From the NCBI RefSeq assembly GCF_902141855.1, contig NZ_CABFVH010000007.1, forward strand, positions 62,001 through 126,000: a stretch of DNA of 64,000 nucleotides. Direction: 5' to 3'. Origin of the DNA: Methylobacterium dankookense (GTDB taxonomy: Bacteria > Pseudomonadota > Alphaproteobacteria > Rhizobiales > Beijerinckiaceae). Below the pieces are notes generated by a model. That model worked only from the letters and a program-made list of their open reading frames with translations, was not told where the DNA came from and searched no databases. A program made the translations under genes and the position numbers. Every line of letters starts with the position of its first letter. Position 1 is the stretch's first letter. Of this stretch, positions 42,047 through 51,600 are shown piece by piece.

Positions 42047-44092
42047 ATGGCCGCCTCGCCCAAGCCCTCCGCTCCGTCCGCCCGCTCCCGGCGGGCGCCG
42101 TTCGTCCCGTCGGTGCGCGGTGACCTGGAGCAGGCGTCCGCCTCGCCGGAGGCCTTCGCGACCGTCGCCCCGTCCGTGCCGCGGCCGGTCGCCTACCTCC
42201 TCGACCGCCGGCTCTGCGCCGTCCCGCGGGTCGGAGCGAGGGACGTGGCGTTGTGGGAGTGGCTCGTAACGCAGGCTGTCGCGGCGCACCCGGACGGCCT
42301 GCCCGCCGACGGCGTCGAGCTCACGCTCCCGGCCCGTCCCGCCCTCGTCGCCATGAGCGGGCACGGCCGGCCGGTTCAGCCGCGCGAGCTCGCGGACAGC
42401 CTCGTGCGTCTCCTTGGTGGCGAGCGCCAGGAGCTGCGCATCGGCGACGCCTTCCGCGCCTCGCTTCCGGCCTGGGTGCCGCCGCTCCTCCGGCAGGGCC
42501 TCTACGGCTACCTCGACCTCGCCGTCCTCGCGCGCCTCAAGACGAAGGGGGGCGCGCTGCTCTACCGCCACCTCGTCGGGCGCCTCGCCGCCGACCGTGT
42601 CCGCTACCTGCCGGAGGCGCCTCCCCATGTCATCACGGTGCCCGTCTCCGAGCTCGGCGAGGTACTCGGCATGCCCGCCCCGATCCGCATGGGGCCGCTC
42701 CGGATCCGCTACCTGAAGCCTGCGCTCGAAGACCTCGCTGACCACACCTCGGCTTTCACCGTCACCGCGGAGGAGGCCAAGGACGAGCTGGGCCGCAACA
42801 TCTCCGTGGCGTTCTCCGTGCGCTTGCGCCCGCCGGAAATGCGGACGGCGGCCGCCCGGCTCCTCGACAAGGAGAGCCTCAGCTTCCTGCAGGCACACCC
42901 GGACGCGCCGGCCTTCCAGCTCCGGGCGTCGACCTTGGTGAAGCTCGGAAGCGCGCTCCCCTCTCGCCGGGTAACCCAGCCGAAGGCGGGATCGCGCCGC
43001 CGGCCCGTGGCCGCCCTGGCGTCGGAGCTGCATGCCTGGCGGCGGCTCTGGCTCGCCGCACTGGACGAGGCGATCACCGGCACCGCCCTGACGACCGGCT
43101 TTGAGACGGGGGCCTACAGGGGGCGGAAGCTGCTCGACGCGATCGAGCGCGACGGGGCCGACACCACCTTCTGGGCCTTCGTCATGGCGGAGGTGGATAG
43201 CCCGGACCTCCAGGTCCGCCTCGACACCGGGGCGAGCAACGAGGCCATCCGGACCCTGGCGAAGGCCGAGGCCGCCCGGGTCCTGCGCTTCCGGGACGCG
43301 CGCGCCGAGCGGCGCCGTGCGTTGAGGCATGCACGCGCGGAGGGCACGATCCCGCCCGCGACCCCGAAATCGAAAATCACCGATTCGCTGACGATGCCCG
43401 CTCCCGCCCCCGTCTCCCCCCCTGTCGCCCCGGCGCCCGCGCCCGCCGTGCCGGAGATCGATGTCGCGCTCGCGGCGATGCTCTCGACCGAAGAGGCCAA
43501 GGCTGAGGCCAAGAAGCTGTGGTGGTACTGGCAGCCGGCCGCCGAGTTTCCGCACCTGCACGCGGCCGCGAAGGCCAAGCTGCTCCTCGACGAGGACCTC
43601 GACCTGCAGTTCCCGATCTTCGCCAGGGCCGACGCGGCCATGGGCGGCGAGTACCGGGCGAACCTCGCGAAGCTGGCCTCGACCTTCGACATGCCCCGGC
43701 AGCCGCATGAGGATCGGGTCGCGACGCGGGTGCCCGACTTCATCGACGCGGACCTCGCCGAGGCCCTGATCACGTTCCTCGGCATGACACTCACAGTGCC
43801 GGTGCAGAACGGTGTTGCCGCCGACCCGAAGGGCATCCTCCTTCGGGATCGGGCCTTCGTCCGGGAGCGGGTGGTGAAGGCCCGGGCCGAGTGGCAGGAG
43901 CGGGCCTCGCGTTGGGGCGATGCGTACGTGCGCGGAAAGCGCAGGACGTTCGAGCAGACGCAGCGCGATATCTACGAGACGCCCCTATTCGTGGCGACGG
44001 CCAGGGACGGCAACGGCGTCCATCGCGCGGCCCCGCCGCCTCTGCCCCCTCCACCCCAGCCCGAGGCCAAGCCCCCGGCGAAGGCCGAGTAG
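42047..44092 (+). CDS. Rep_3-like replication initiator protein
   Basis: The 681-residue protein contains a Rep_3/RepB-like winged-helix region at about residues 150-262: RLKTKGGALLYRHLVGRLA, VPVSELGEVLGMP, RIRYLKPALEDLADHTSAFT and GRNISVAFSVRLRPP, the order expected of plasmid initiators. It is far longer than typical Rep_3 proteins. The C-terminal half has a Pro/Ala linker (about 460-485) and another globular part (LWWYWQPAAEFPHLHAAAKA, FIDADLAEALITFLGM). Start at MAASPKPSAPS, just after a palindromic repeat likely used for autoregulation. No parA was found. Confidence 0.72.
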   Translation: MAASPKPSAPSARSRRAPFVPSVRGDLEQASASPEAFATVAPSVPRPVAYLLDRRLCAVPRVGARDVALWEWLVTQAVAAHPDGLPADGVELTLPARPALVAMSGHGRPVQPRELADSLVRLLGGERQELRIGDAFRASLPAWVPPLLRQGLYGYLDLAVLARLKTKGGALLYRHLVGRLAADRVRYLPEAPPHVITVPVSELGEVLGMPAPIRMGPLRIRYLKPALEDLADHTSAFTVTAEEAKDELGRNISVAFSVRLRPPEMRTAAARLLDKESLSFLQAHPDAPAFQLRASTLVKLGSALPSRRVTQPKAGSRRRPVAALASELHAWRRLWLAALDEAITGTALTTGFETGAYRGRKLLDAIERDGADTTFWAFVMAEVDSPDLQVRLDTGASNEAIRTLAKAEAARVLRFRDARAERRRALRHARAEGTIPPATPKSKITDSLTMPAPAPVSPPVAPAPAPAVPEIDVALAAMLSTEEAKAEAKKLWWYWQPAAEFPHLHAAAKAKLLLDEDLDLQFPIFARADAAMGGEYRANLAKLASTFDMPRQPHEDRVATRVPDFIDADLAEALITFLGMTLTVPVQNGVAADPKGILLRDRAFVRERVVKARAEWQERASRWGDAYVRGKRRTFEQTQRDIYETPLFVATARDGNGVHRAAPPPLPPPPQPEAKPPAKAE

Positions 44093-44238
44093 GAGCGCCC
44101 TTCGGAGCCTTGGCCGCGCTGTCGCGTTTGCTCCTTTCGGCCTAGACCGGCCTAGACACTGTCACAATCGGTGGCACCCTCTCTAAGTCGCGGCGCGCAA
44201 TAGGCGATTTGGTCCTTCGCGCCCCGGGGGTCTGCCAG

Positions 44239-44625
44239 ATGTACGCCGTCTCTGCGTTCGCCGAGGACATCCTTTACGGCTCGGACAAGCCGGGTATCGT
44301 CGTCCGCAAGCGCGCCGTCCGCACCCACTGTGCGGCCAGCTACCTCTCCGACAAGCAAGTCCTCCTCGACATGATCCGGGCCCGCGTCTGCCGGTTCGGC
44401 CTTCGGTCCGAGGACATCCACCGGTCCCTGGCGACCTGGCGCACCGGGGAGCACTGGCGCCTCCTCGACGGCGACTACGATTGCAACATCAGCCTGAAGC
44501 GGGCCTACCAGGTCGCCGAGGCGATCGGGCTGCGCAAGGCTGCCTTCGAGGTTGAGGATCCCGACCCCACGAATGCGGCCAACCCCTCGCAGAACTCGCC
44601 CGCCGCGGCCGTGCCGGCCCGCTAA
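44239..44625 (+). CDS. Hypothetical protein downstream of rep
   Basis: The 128-residue protein (MYAVSAFAEDILYGSDKPGI start) has a basic N-terminal half with VVRKRAVRTHCAASYLSDKQ and a helical segment, NISLKRAYQVAEAIGLRKAA, then a polar Asn/Pro tail. Family not recognised. The sequence could contain a DNA-binding helix-turn-helix (RVCRFGLRSEDIHRSLATWR), but this is weak. It follows rep by 146 bp on the same strand. Confidence 0.5.
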   Translation: MYAVSAFAEDILYGSDKPGIVVRKRAVRTHCAASYLSDKQVLLDMIRARVCRFGLRSEDIHRSLATWRTGEHWRLLDGDYDCNISLKRAYQVAEAIGLRKAAFEVEDPDPTNAANPSQNSPAAAVPAR

Positions 44626-44754
44626 CCCCGGCGTGTTGTCTCTCGCATGACGTAAGCCGGGTCAGCACGATCCTAGCGCATAGGCATATCGCCCGGGGCT
44701 GAGGCCGCCCCCTCTTTTTAGCGGCTGGGTCGACAGCACCTTGAGCTTGTCACC

Positions 44755-45189
44755 TCAGGCAAGAAGTTCGGCCTCAATGTTGTCGTGGCACCAAATCTTT
44801 CCAAAAGGGGTATCAACCTCAATGTGAAAAAGATCAACCTGTCCCGACCTGTGAAAGTACATCAGATTTTTATCTTTGAGACGACCATTGAATTCGCAAA
44901 TGATGTAATCGCGTTTATCGTAGCCATCCTTAGAGGACCACGGCTTTATGCTGACATATCTTAGTATCCCACCTTGATAATCTTCCTCATTGCCGACGAG
45001 ATCGTCGGGAGTCAGGCGAGCTTCTTCAGTCTCTTGCGCGACAGCCGCCTTAGCGTCAGCCCAAGCGCGGCGCATTGCTCCAGCAAGATGAGCCCGCGCG
45101 CCCTCGCCAATTGCTGTCGCCACCTCCCTCGCCAAAACCCACGACCGGCGCATGATCGCACCCAAGTCGTAACGGCTCCGCTTCGACAT
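44755..45189 (-). CDS. Hypothetical protein in lower-GC DNA
   Basis: The 144-residue protein begins MSKRSRYDLGAIMRRSWVLA and continues AREVATAIGEGARAHLAGAMRRAW, a helical pattern seen in many short phage/plasmid proteins. The C-terminal half is aromatic and beta-rich (GGILRYVSIKPW, YIICEFNGRL, VDLFHIEVDTPFGKIW). Its coding DNA is visibly poorer in G+C than neighbours, suggesting recent acquisition. Family not recognised. Confidence 0.55.
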   Translation of the reverse strand: MSKRSRYDLGAIMRRSWVLAREVATAIGEGARAHLAGAMRRAWADAKAAVAQETEEARLTPDDLVGNEEDYQGGILRYVSIKPWSSKDGYDKRDYIICEFNGRLKDKNLMYFHRSGQVDLFHIEVDTPFGKIWCHDNIEAELLA

Positions 45190-45741
45190 CACGCAAATCC
45201 TGCTAGAACTACAAGTGAAGGCGAGGCTGTTGTCAGGCAGTTGAAATGTCCAGCGGCTGACCTTGGCCCTGTTCAAGCAAGGTGGCCAGGTGGAAGCAAG
45301 GAATGTGGAGTTTGCGAGGGGATAGCTGCTTCACGCCCTTGGGACGGGCGAGGAGCCGGTTGCCAGCCCCAAAGTCAGAGCCGTTGGCACAATGTGCCAA
45401 ACGACCTGAAATCCAGTGGGTGAGGCTCTATCGCGCTCCTTAGGGCCCACGGTTCTGGGTTTGGGCGGGATACGAACAAGCTCAGTTATCCACAAGATCC
45501 TCGCGCCTTACGGCTTGGGCGAACATGCCGAGCCGGAAGGGCTGATGACCGGGGCGGCCCTCATCGCCACCGGAGCTGCGTTCGCGAGGCGCCTCGTGAT
45601 CGCGCCGCACCCAAATTATCCCAGGGGCCCCCGAGCGTTCCTGGCGGCGGAATGCCGCGAGCCGCGCGCCCGGCTGCAGGTGTCCTTCGACGACCAGCTC
45701 GCAACCACGTGCCAGCGGAACGAGGCTTGGCTGCGCGGCAG
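45190..45741. other. Intergenic region with a DnaA box
   Basis: About 550 bases without a well-supported gene; a 109-residue plus-strand frame (45416-45745) is possible but weak. TTATCCACA, a perfect DnaA box, lies at 45486-45494. It is about 3.5 kb from the rep-proximal repeats, so its link to the origin is uncertain. Confidence 0.45.
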
Positions 45742-46329
45742 CTAGGGCGCAAGGTCACCCAGGGCCTCGGCATCATCGTCGGGAATGGGTCGCTGCCGCG
45801 GCCGGCGAGGCGGGACGCCGTTCTCGTCGAGGCCGACCAACTGGTTCACGTAGAGCGAAAGGGCCCGAACGTCCTCCAGCTCGGGCGGATCGTGGAGCTT
45901 GCTCGTGACCCAAGTCTTGTCCCGCGACATGCCTAACCAGTCGCTGGAGTAGATCGGCACTTGAAGTAATCGAGTGAACGAGTACTCGCCTTGGCTCGGG
46001 ATTTGCAGCCCCTGCCATGCCTTTACGAAGTGCTGCGGCAGCTTGATGATAATTGCTTCCGGGTCACGGTCTCGTTCCAGTCGGACTTCCTTGATCAGGA
46101 GGTCGCGTTCCTTCGCGATGATCTCCCGGAAGTGTTGGGCCAGCGGAGCGACTTGGAACACGGGGAGCCATGGTAGCGCGTGCCCCTCCAGCCTCTCGAC
46201 AAAGAGCTGCCGACCTGGAGGCTTCTCCGGCCTGAGGCGCTGCCTCCTGCGTTCGAGGTTCCTCTCATCGAGCTTTCCCTTCAAGTCATAGCTGAGGTTG
46301 GCGTAGATGACGCGACGGGTGATCGGCAT
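45742..46329 (-). CDS. Hypothetical protein
   Basis: The 195-residue protein starts MPITRRVIYANLSYDLKGKL. It has a basic segment (NLERRRQRLRPEKPPGRQLF), a helical charged middle and an acidic end (IPDDDAEALGDLAP). Trp-Leu-Gly-Met and other aromatic clusters suggest a folded protein. Family not recognised. It is the last gene before the metal-resistance block and is separated from it by about 390 bp of apparently non-coding DNA. Confidence 0.5.
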   Translation of the reverse strand: MPITRRVIYANLSYDLKGKLDERNLERRRQRLRPEKPPGRQLFVERLEGHALPWLPVFQVAPLAQHFREIIAKERDLLIKEVRLERDRDPEAIIIKLPQHFVKAWQGLQIPSQGEYSFTRLLQVPIYSSDWLGMSRDKTWVTSKLHDPPELEDVRALSLYVNQLVGLDENGVPPRRPRQRPIPDDDAEALGDLAP

Positions 46330-46717
46330 GGCGCCGTCCTACCGCGCCGCGGTTGACGCTTCGTCTATGCCGCCTCGCCCAGCGAGGCCACCGTCTCGTC
46401 GAGACTGGGAGCGAACTCCTGACCCTTTCCCGACCTTGAGCTTCATGCTCTCCTTGATCCGCTGTGCTGCTAAAAGCGAACACCCTGCAGGTGAACATAA
46501 CGCCCGGATATCATTGCCATTAGGCGACGCGGCTTTGCCCTTGCATCCGCGCATTCTTTGGCTGTCAAAGGACAGCCTCGGTTCCTTGCCTGCGTCGAGA
46601 AACTGAACCGACTGTGCCGCTACGTCTGCGCTGGACCGCCGATCTGAAGCCTTTCGGTCGCACGAGCGTTCATGCCACTCTTGTGCGGTCGCCCCGGGAT
46701 CGCGCATAAGCACCGCG
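46330..46717. other. Intergenic region before the metal-resistance block
   Basis: About 390 bases with no accepted gene; reading frames on both strands are Arg/Ser-rich and lack domain features. It should hold the promoter of the czc-like operon, but no promoter pair was identified. Confidence 0.45.
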
Positions 46718-47092
46718 ATGGACACTGGCGGTCTGCATAGGCGTCGCGTCGCGGCGCGAGAGTGGTGGGTGCTCAGCGCCCGCGCGCTCGTGCTCGCCCT
46801 GGCCCTGTTCATCGTCGCTCCCGTCGCGGGCGTCGGTGAGGACCTCGCGTTCCACGCCCCCCGTCACCACGGACTGACCGAGATGGCTGCCCTCGACGCG
46901 GCCGCCCCCGAAGAGGCTGCCGACCCGGGCTTCGCCTGTCATCTCCATTGCGGCTGCCACCAGGTGGCTCCGCCACAAGTGTCGGCCGACGTCACGCTGG
47001 CACCGGAGTTCGCCGCCCTGACCTATTCCTGGGTGGCCGAGATGCCGGCCTCCGTTGCTCCCGACCGCCTGACGAGACCGCCCCGCGCGTGA
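46718..47092 (+). CDS. CzcI/DUF2946-like small exported protein
   Basis: The 124-residue protein has a hydrophobic N-terminal segment (LSARALVLALALFIVAPVAG, about residues 19-38) and a mature part with HAPRHHG and FACHLHCGCHQVAPP, a Cys/His cluster suited to binding metal. Small proteins of this layout, CzcI or DUF2946-like, are encoded just upstream of cobalt-zinc-cadmium efflux genes. The adaptor gene starts 134 bp downstream. The assignment rests on layout and context. Confidence 0.65.
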   Translation: MDTGGLHRRRVAAREWWVLSARALVLALALFIVAPVAGVGEDLAFHAPRHHGLTEMAALDAAAPEEAADPGFACHLHCGCHQVAPPQVSADVTLAPEFAALTYSWVAEMPASVAPDRLTRPPRA

Positions 47093-47226
47093 GGTGACGC
47101 CGCGCCCATGAGCGCGCGTTCGCCCGGCCGTCCGACGCGGCGCCGGGCTCGTCTCCTCACCTGAACCAACGGGAGCGACCGCGACCGCCCAGAGGGGCCG
47201 TCCGGCATCCCGGCCGAGCGGTCCCC

Positions 47227-48603
47227 ATGCGCATCCTCCTGTTCGCGGTCCTCCTGGCCGCCGGCATCGCCATCGGCGCAGCCGTCCCCGCCGTCACCGG
47301 CTTCGTCCAAGGCAGCCTGTCCGCCGCCGGCCTGCCGAAAGACCTGTTCGCTTTCACCGCGGGCCCGGCTCCCGCCAAGCCCGAGCCCGAGCCCGCACGA
47401 GCCGGGGCCGGGCAGGACGGCGATGACGACAAGGGAGCCGCGTCCCCCGAAAAGGCCCACGGTAAGGAACCCGGAGTGCACGGGCACGAGGCGGCCGAGG
47501 GGCACGCCGAGGCCGAGGCAGGCGTGATCAAGATGGCCCCAGAGCAGGTCTCGGGGCAGGACATCTCGGTCGTGAAGGTCGAGGGCGGCACCCTCGCCCG
47601 GCACCTTCTGGTGCCCGGCACCATCACCCCCGACACCGACCGGATCGCCCGTGTCCCGGCCCGGGTCGTGGGTACCGTCGCGGAGATGCGCAAGCGTCTC
47701 GGCGACCGGGTTGCCAAGGATGAGGTCGTCGCCGTCCTCGAAAGCCGGGAGGTCGCCGACGCCAAGAGCGAGTATCTCACCGCCTCCGTGCGGGCCGAGC
47801 TGGAGAAGACCAACTACGATCGCCAGCAGGCGCTCTGGGACAAGCGCGTCTCGTCGGAGCAGGTCTACCTGCAGGCCAAGGCGACCTATACGGAAGCCAC
47901 CCTGCGCGTCGACCTCGCCCGCCAGAAGCTCTCCGCCCTGGGGCTGAGCGCGACCGAGGTCGCGGCCGCGCAGAAGCGGGACGAGGCGACGCCGAACCAG
48001 TCCACCCTGCGCCGGTACGAGCTCCGCTCGTCGCTCGCCGGCCGCATCGTCGAGCGCAAGGTCGACGTCGGGACGAAGGTCGGCGGAGAGGGGGACCCGG
48101 CCGACGTCTACACCGTCGCCGACCTCTCGACCGTCTGGATCGAACTCTCGGTGCCGACCACCGAGCTTGCCAAGGTGCGGGAGGGCGCACCGGTCGCGGT
48201 CACCCCGGCCCAGGAAGGCGGCGACCGCCACGCCGACGGCAAGGTCGTCTTCGTCAGCCCGTTCCTGAACCCGGACACCCGCTCGGCCCGGGTCATCGTC
48301 GCCCTGCCGAACCCGGACCTCGCCTGGCGCCCCGGCACCTTCGTCACCGCCGAGGTCGAGATCGCGCACGACGCGGTCGAGGTGCGCGTCCCGAAGGCTG
48401 CCCTGCAGACGGTCGGGGGCGAGCGCGTCGTCTTCGTGCGCACGGAGGAGGGCTTCGAGAAGCGCGAGGTCGAGCTCGGGCGCTCGGACGACGATTCCTA
48501 CGAGGTCGTCTCCGGCCTGAAGCCGGGCGACCCCATCGCGGTCGCCAACTCCTTCCTCCTCAAGGCCGAGCTCGGCAAGTCCGAAGCCGGCGACGACGAC
48601 TGA
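47227..48603 (+). CDS. CzcB-like RND metal-efflux adaptor
   Basis: The 458-residue protein has an N-terminal membrane or signal helix (LLFAVLLAAGIAIGAAVPAV) and a His/Glu-rich stretch (about residues 75-100: KAHGKEPGVHGHEAAEGHAE) likely to bind metal. The adaptor fold follows: lipoyl halves near RVPARVVGTVAEMRKRLGDR and LRRYELRSSLAGRIVERKVD, then barrel domains. It would pass divalent cations or copper/silver to the CzcA-like pump, whose gene starts 14 bp later. No outer-membrane CzcC gene is adjacent. Confidence 0.87.
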   Translation: MRILLFAVLLAAGIAIGAAVPAVTGFVQGSLSAAGLPKDLFAFTAGPAPAKPEPEPARAGAGQDGDDDKGAASPEKAHGKEPGVHGHEAAEGHAEAEAGVIKMAPEQVSGQDISVVKVEGGTLARHLLVPGTITPDTDRIARVPARVVGTVAEMRKRLGDRVAKDEVVAVLESREVADAKSEYLTASVRAELEKTNYDRQQALWDKRVSSEQVYLQAKATYTEATLRVDLARQKLSALGLSATEVAAAQKRDEATPNQSTLRRYELRSSLAGRIVERKVDVGTKVGGEGDPADVYTVADLSTVWIELSVPTTELAKVREGAPVAVTPAQEGGDRHADGKVVFVSPFLNPDTRSARVIVALPNPDLAWRPGTFVTAEVEIAHDAVEVRVPKAALQTVGGERVVFVRTEEGFEKREVELGRSDDDSYEVVSGLKPGDPIAVANSFLLKAELGKSEAGDDD

Positions 48604-48617
48604 GCGGGAGACCGGAC

Positions 48618-51600
48618 ATGATCTCCCGCATCCTCGACTTCTCCGTCCGGCAGCGCTGGCTCGTCGTGCTCCTGTCGCTGCTGGCCGCCGGCTTCGGCGT
48701 CCACGCCCTGACGAAGCTGCCCATCGACGCGGTGCCCGACATCACCAACAACCAGGTGCAGATCAACACCGTCGCGCCCGCGCTCTCGCCCTTCGACATC
48801 GAGAAGCAGGTCACCTACCCGGTCGAGACCGCGCTCGCCGGCATCAAGGGCCTCGAATACACCCGCTCCCTCTCGCGCAACGGCTTCTCCCAGGTCACGG
48901 CGGTCTTCGCCGACGACGTCAACGTCTACTTCGCACGCCAACAGGTGGTGGAGCGCCTGAGCGAGGCGCGCGAAGGGCTGCCGTCGGAGATCGAGCCGCA
49001 CATGGGGCCGATCACGACCGGCCTCGGCGAGATCTACATGTGGACCGTGCGCTACGCGGCGCCCGGCGAGCGGAAGGCTTCGCGCCCGGGCAAGCCCGGC
49101 TGGCAGGCGGACGGCAGCTACCTGACGCCCGAGGGGCAGCGGCTCGCGACCGAGCTGGAGCGCGCGGCCTACCTGCGGACGGTTCAGGACTGGGTGATCC
49201 GGCCGCAGGTCAGGACCGTGCGGGGCGTCGCCGGCGTCGACAGCATCGGCGGCTACGAGAAGCAGTACCATGTCCAGCCGGACCCGACGAAGCTGACCGC
49301 GCTAGACCTGTCCTTCGGCGACGTCGCCCGGGCGCTCCAGGCGAACAACGCGAACCAAGGCGCCCGCTACCTGGAGGACAACGGCGAGGGCTACGTCGTC
49401 CGCTCCTCCGGCCGCCTGGAGAGCATGGACGAGATCGGCAACGTCGTGGTCACGACCCGCGGCGGCGTCCCGGTCCGGGTGAAGGACATCGCCGAGGTGC
49501 GGATCGGACGCGACCTGCGCACCGGCTCGGCCAGCGAGGACGGCCGGGAAGCCGTCGTCGGAACCGCCCTGATGCTCATCGGCGAGAACAGCCGCACGGT
49601 CGCGGCCGCCGTCGACGCCAGGATGCGCGAGATCCGGCGCTCGCTCCCGCCGGGCATCGAGGTCCAGACGGTCCTCGACCGGACCCGTCTGGTCGAGGCG
49701 ACCATCCGGACCGTGGCGACGAACCTCACTGAGGGAGCGGCCCTCGTCGTCGTCATCCTGTTCCTGCTGCTCGGCAACATCCGCGCCGCCGTCATCACGG
49801 CCCTGGTGATCCCGGTCGCGATGCTGATGACGACGACCGGCATGGTCGAGGCCGGCATCTCGGCCAACCTGATGAGCCTCGGGGCGCTCGACTTCGGCCT
49901 CATCGTGGACGGGGCGGTGATCATCACCGAGAACGCGCTGCGCCACCTCGCCGAGCGGCAGCACGCCCTCGGGCGGGTCCTCACCCTGGAGGAGCGCCTG
50001 GCCACGGTGCGGGGCTCGGCCGAGGAGATGATCAAGCCCTCCCTCTACGGGCAGGCCATCATCATCCTGGTCTACGTGCCGCTACTGACCTTCACCGGGG
50101 TCGAGGGCAAGATGTTCGAGCCGATGGCGCTTACCGTCATCATCGCCCTCGCGGCGGCCTTCGTCCTCTCCCTCACCTTCGTCCCGGCGATGGTGGCCAT
50201 CGTGGTCACCGGCAAGGTGACCGAGAAGGACAACCTCATCATCCGCGCCCTCAAGGCGGCCTACCGCCCGATGCTCGGCGCCGCGGTCCGCGCCCCGCTG
50301 GCCTTCGTGGCGCTGGCCCTGCTGCTCCTCGCCGGGAGCGGCGTGCTGCTGGCCCGGCTCGGCACGGAGTTCATCCCCACCCTCGACGAGAAGAGCATCG
50401 CGCTGAACGCGCTGCGCATCCCGTCAACCTCGCTGTCGCAGTCCCAGGCGATGCAGCTCAAGGTGGAGGAGGCCATCGGACGCTTCCCCCAGGTCGCCTA
50501 CGTCTTCTCGAAGACCGGCACGGCGGAGGTGGCGACAGACCCGATGCCGCAGAACTCCTCGGACACCTTCGTCATCCTCAAGCCCCAGGAGGAGTGGCCC
50601 GACCCGGGCCTGTCGAAGGCAGAGCTGCAGGAGGAAATCGAGAAGGCGGTGGGCCGGCTCGCCGGCAACGTCTACGAGTTCTCCCAGCCGATCCAGCTCC
50701 GCTTCAACGAACTCCTGGCCGGGGCCCGCGGCGACCTTGCCGTCAAGGTCTTCGGCGACGAGTTCGAGCCGATGACGCGGGCGGCCGACCGCATCGCCGA
50801 CATCCTGCGGGGCACGCAGGGCGCGGAGGACATCAAGGTCGAGCAGACGGCCGGGCTTCCGATCCTGGAGATCAAGGTCAACAAGACCGAGGCCGCACGC
50901 CTCGGGCTCAGCACCGGCGCCATTCAGGAGGTGATCGGCGCGGCCATCGGAGGCCGGCAGGCGGGTCTCCTGTTCGAGGGCGACCGGCGCTTCCCCATCG
51001 TGGTGCGGCTCACCGACAAGGTGCGCGAGGACCGCGAGGCGCTGGAGAATATCCCGGTTCCGCTGCCGCCCGGGCCCAACGGGCGCTCGACCTCCGTCCT
51101 CCTGAAGCAGGTGGCGAGCTTCTCGGTCTCGGAGGGACCGAACCAGATCAGTCGCGAGAACGGCAAGCGGCGCGTCGTCGTCACCGCGAACGTGCGCGGG
51201 CGCGACATCGGCTCGCTCGTGGCCGAGGTCCAGGGGAAGGTCGCCGAGCAGGTCCGGATGCCGCCCGGGTACTACGTGACCTGGGGCGGTCAGTTCGAGA
51301 ACCTCGCCTCGGCCAAGCGCCGGCTGACGGTGGTGGTGCCGGCGTGCTTCTTCCTGATCTTCCTCCTGCTCTACTCCGCCCTGGGCTCGGTCCGGGACGC
51401 GCTTCTCGTGTTCAGTGCGGTGCCGCTCGCCCTGACCGGAGGCATCGCGGCCCTGTGGCTGCGCGGCATGCCGTTCTCGGTGCCGGCCGCCGTCGGCTTT
51501 ATCGCCCTGTCCGGTGTGGCAGTCCTCAACGGCCTCGTGATGCTGACGTTCATCAAGCAGCTCGTCGCCGAGGGACGCCCCCGCCGGGAGGCGATCCTGG

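Noticed and set aside
45416..45745. 109-residue plus-strand ORF
   Set aside because: No ribosome site or domain and a composition change midway. It might be a fragment, but the evidence is too weak to list.
46339..46812. 157-residue minus-strand ORF
   Set aside because: Overlaps the start of the CzcI-like gene and is Arg/Ser-rich without features.
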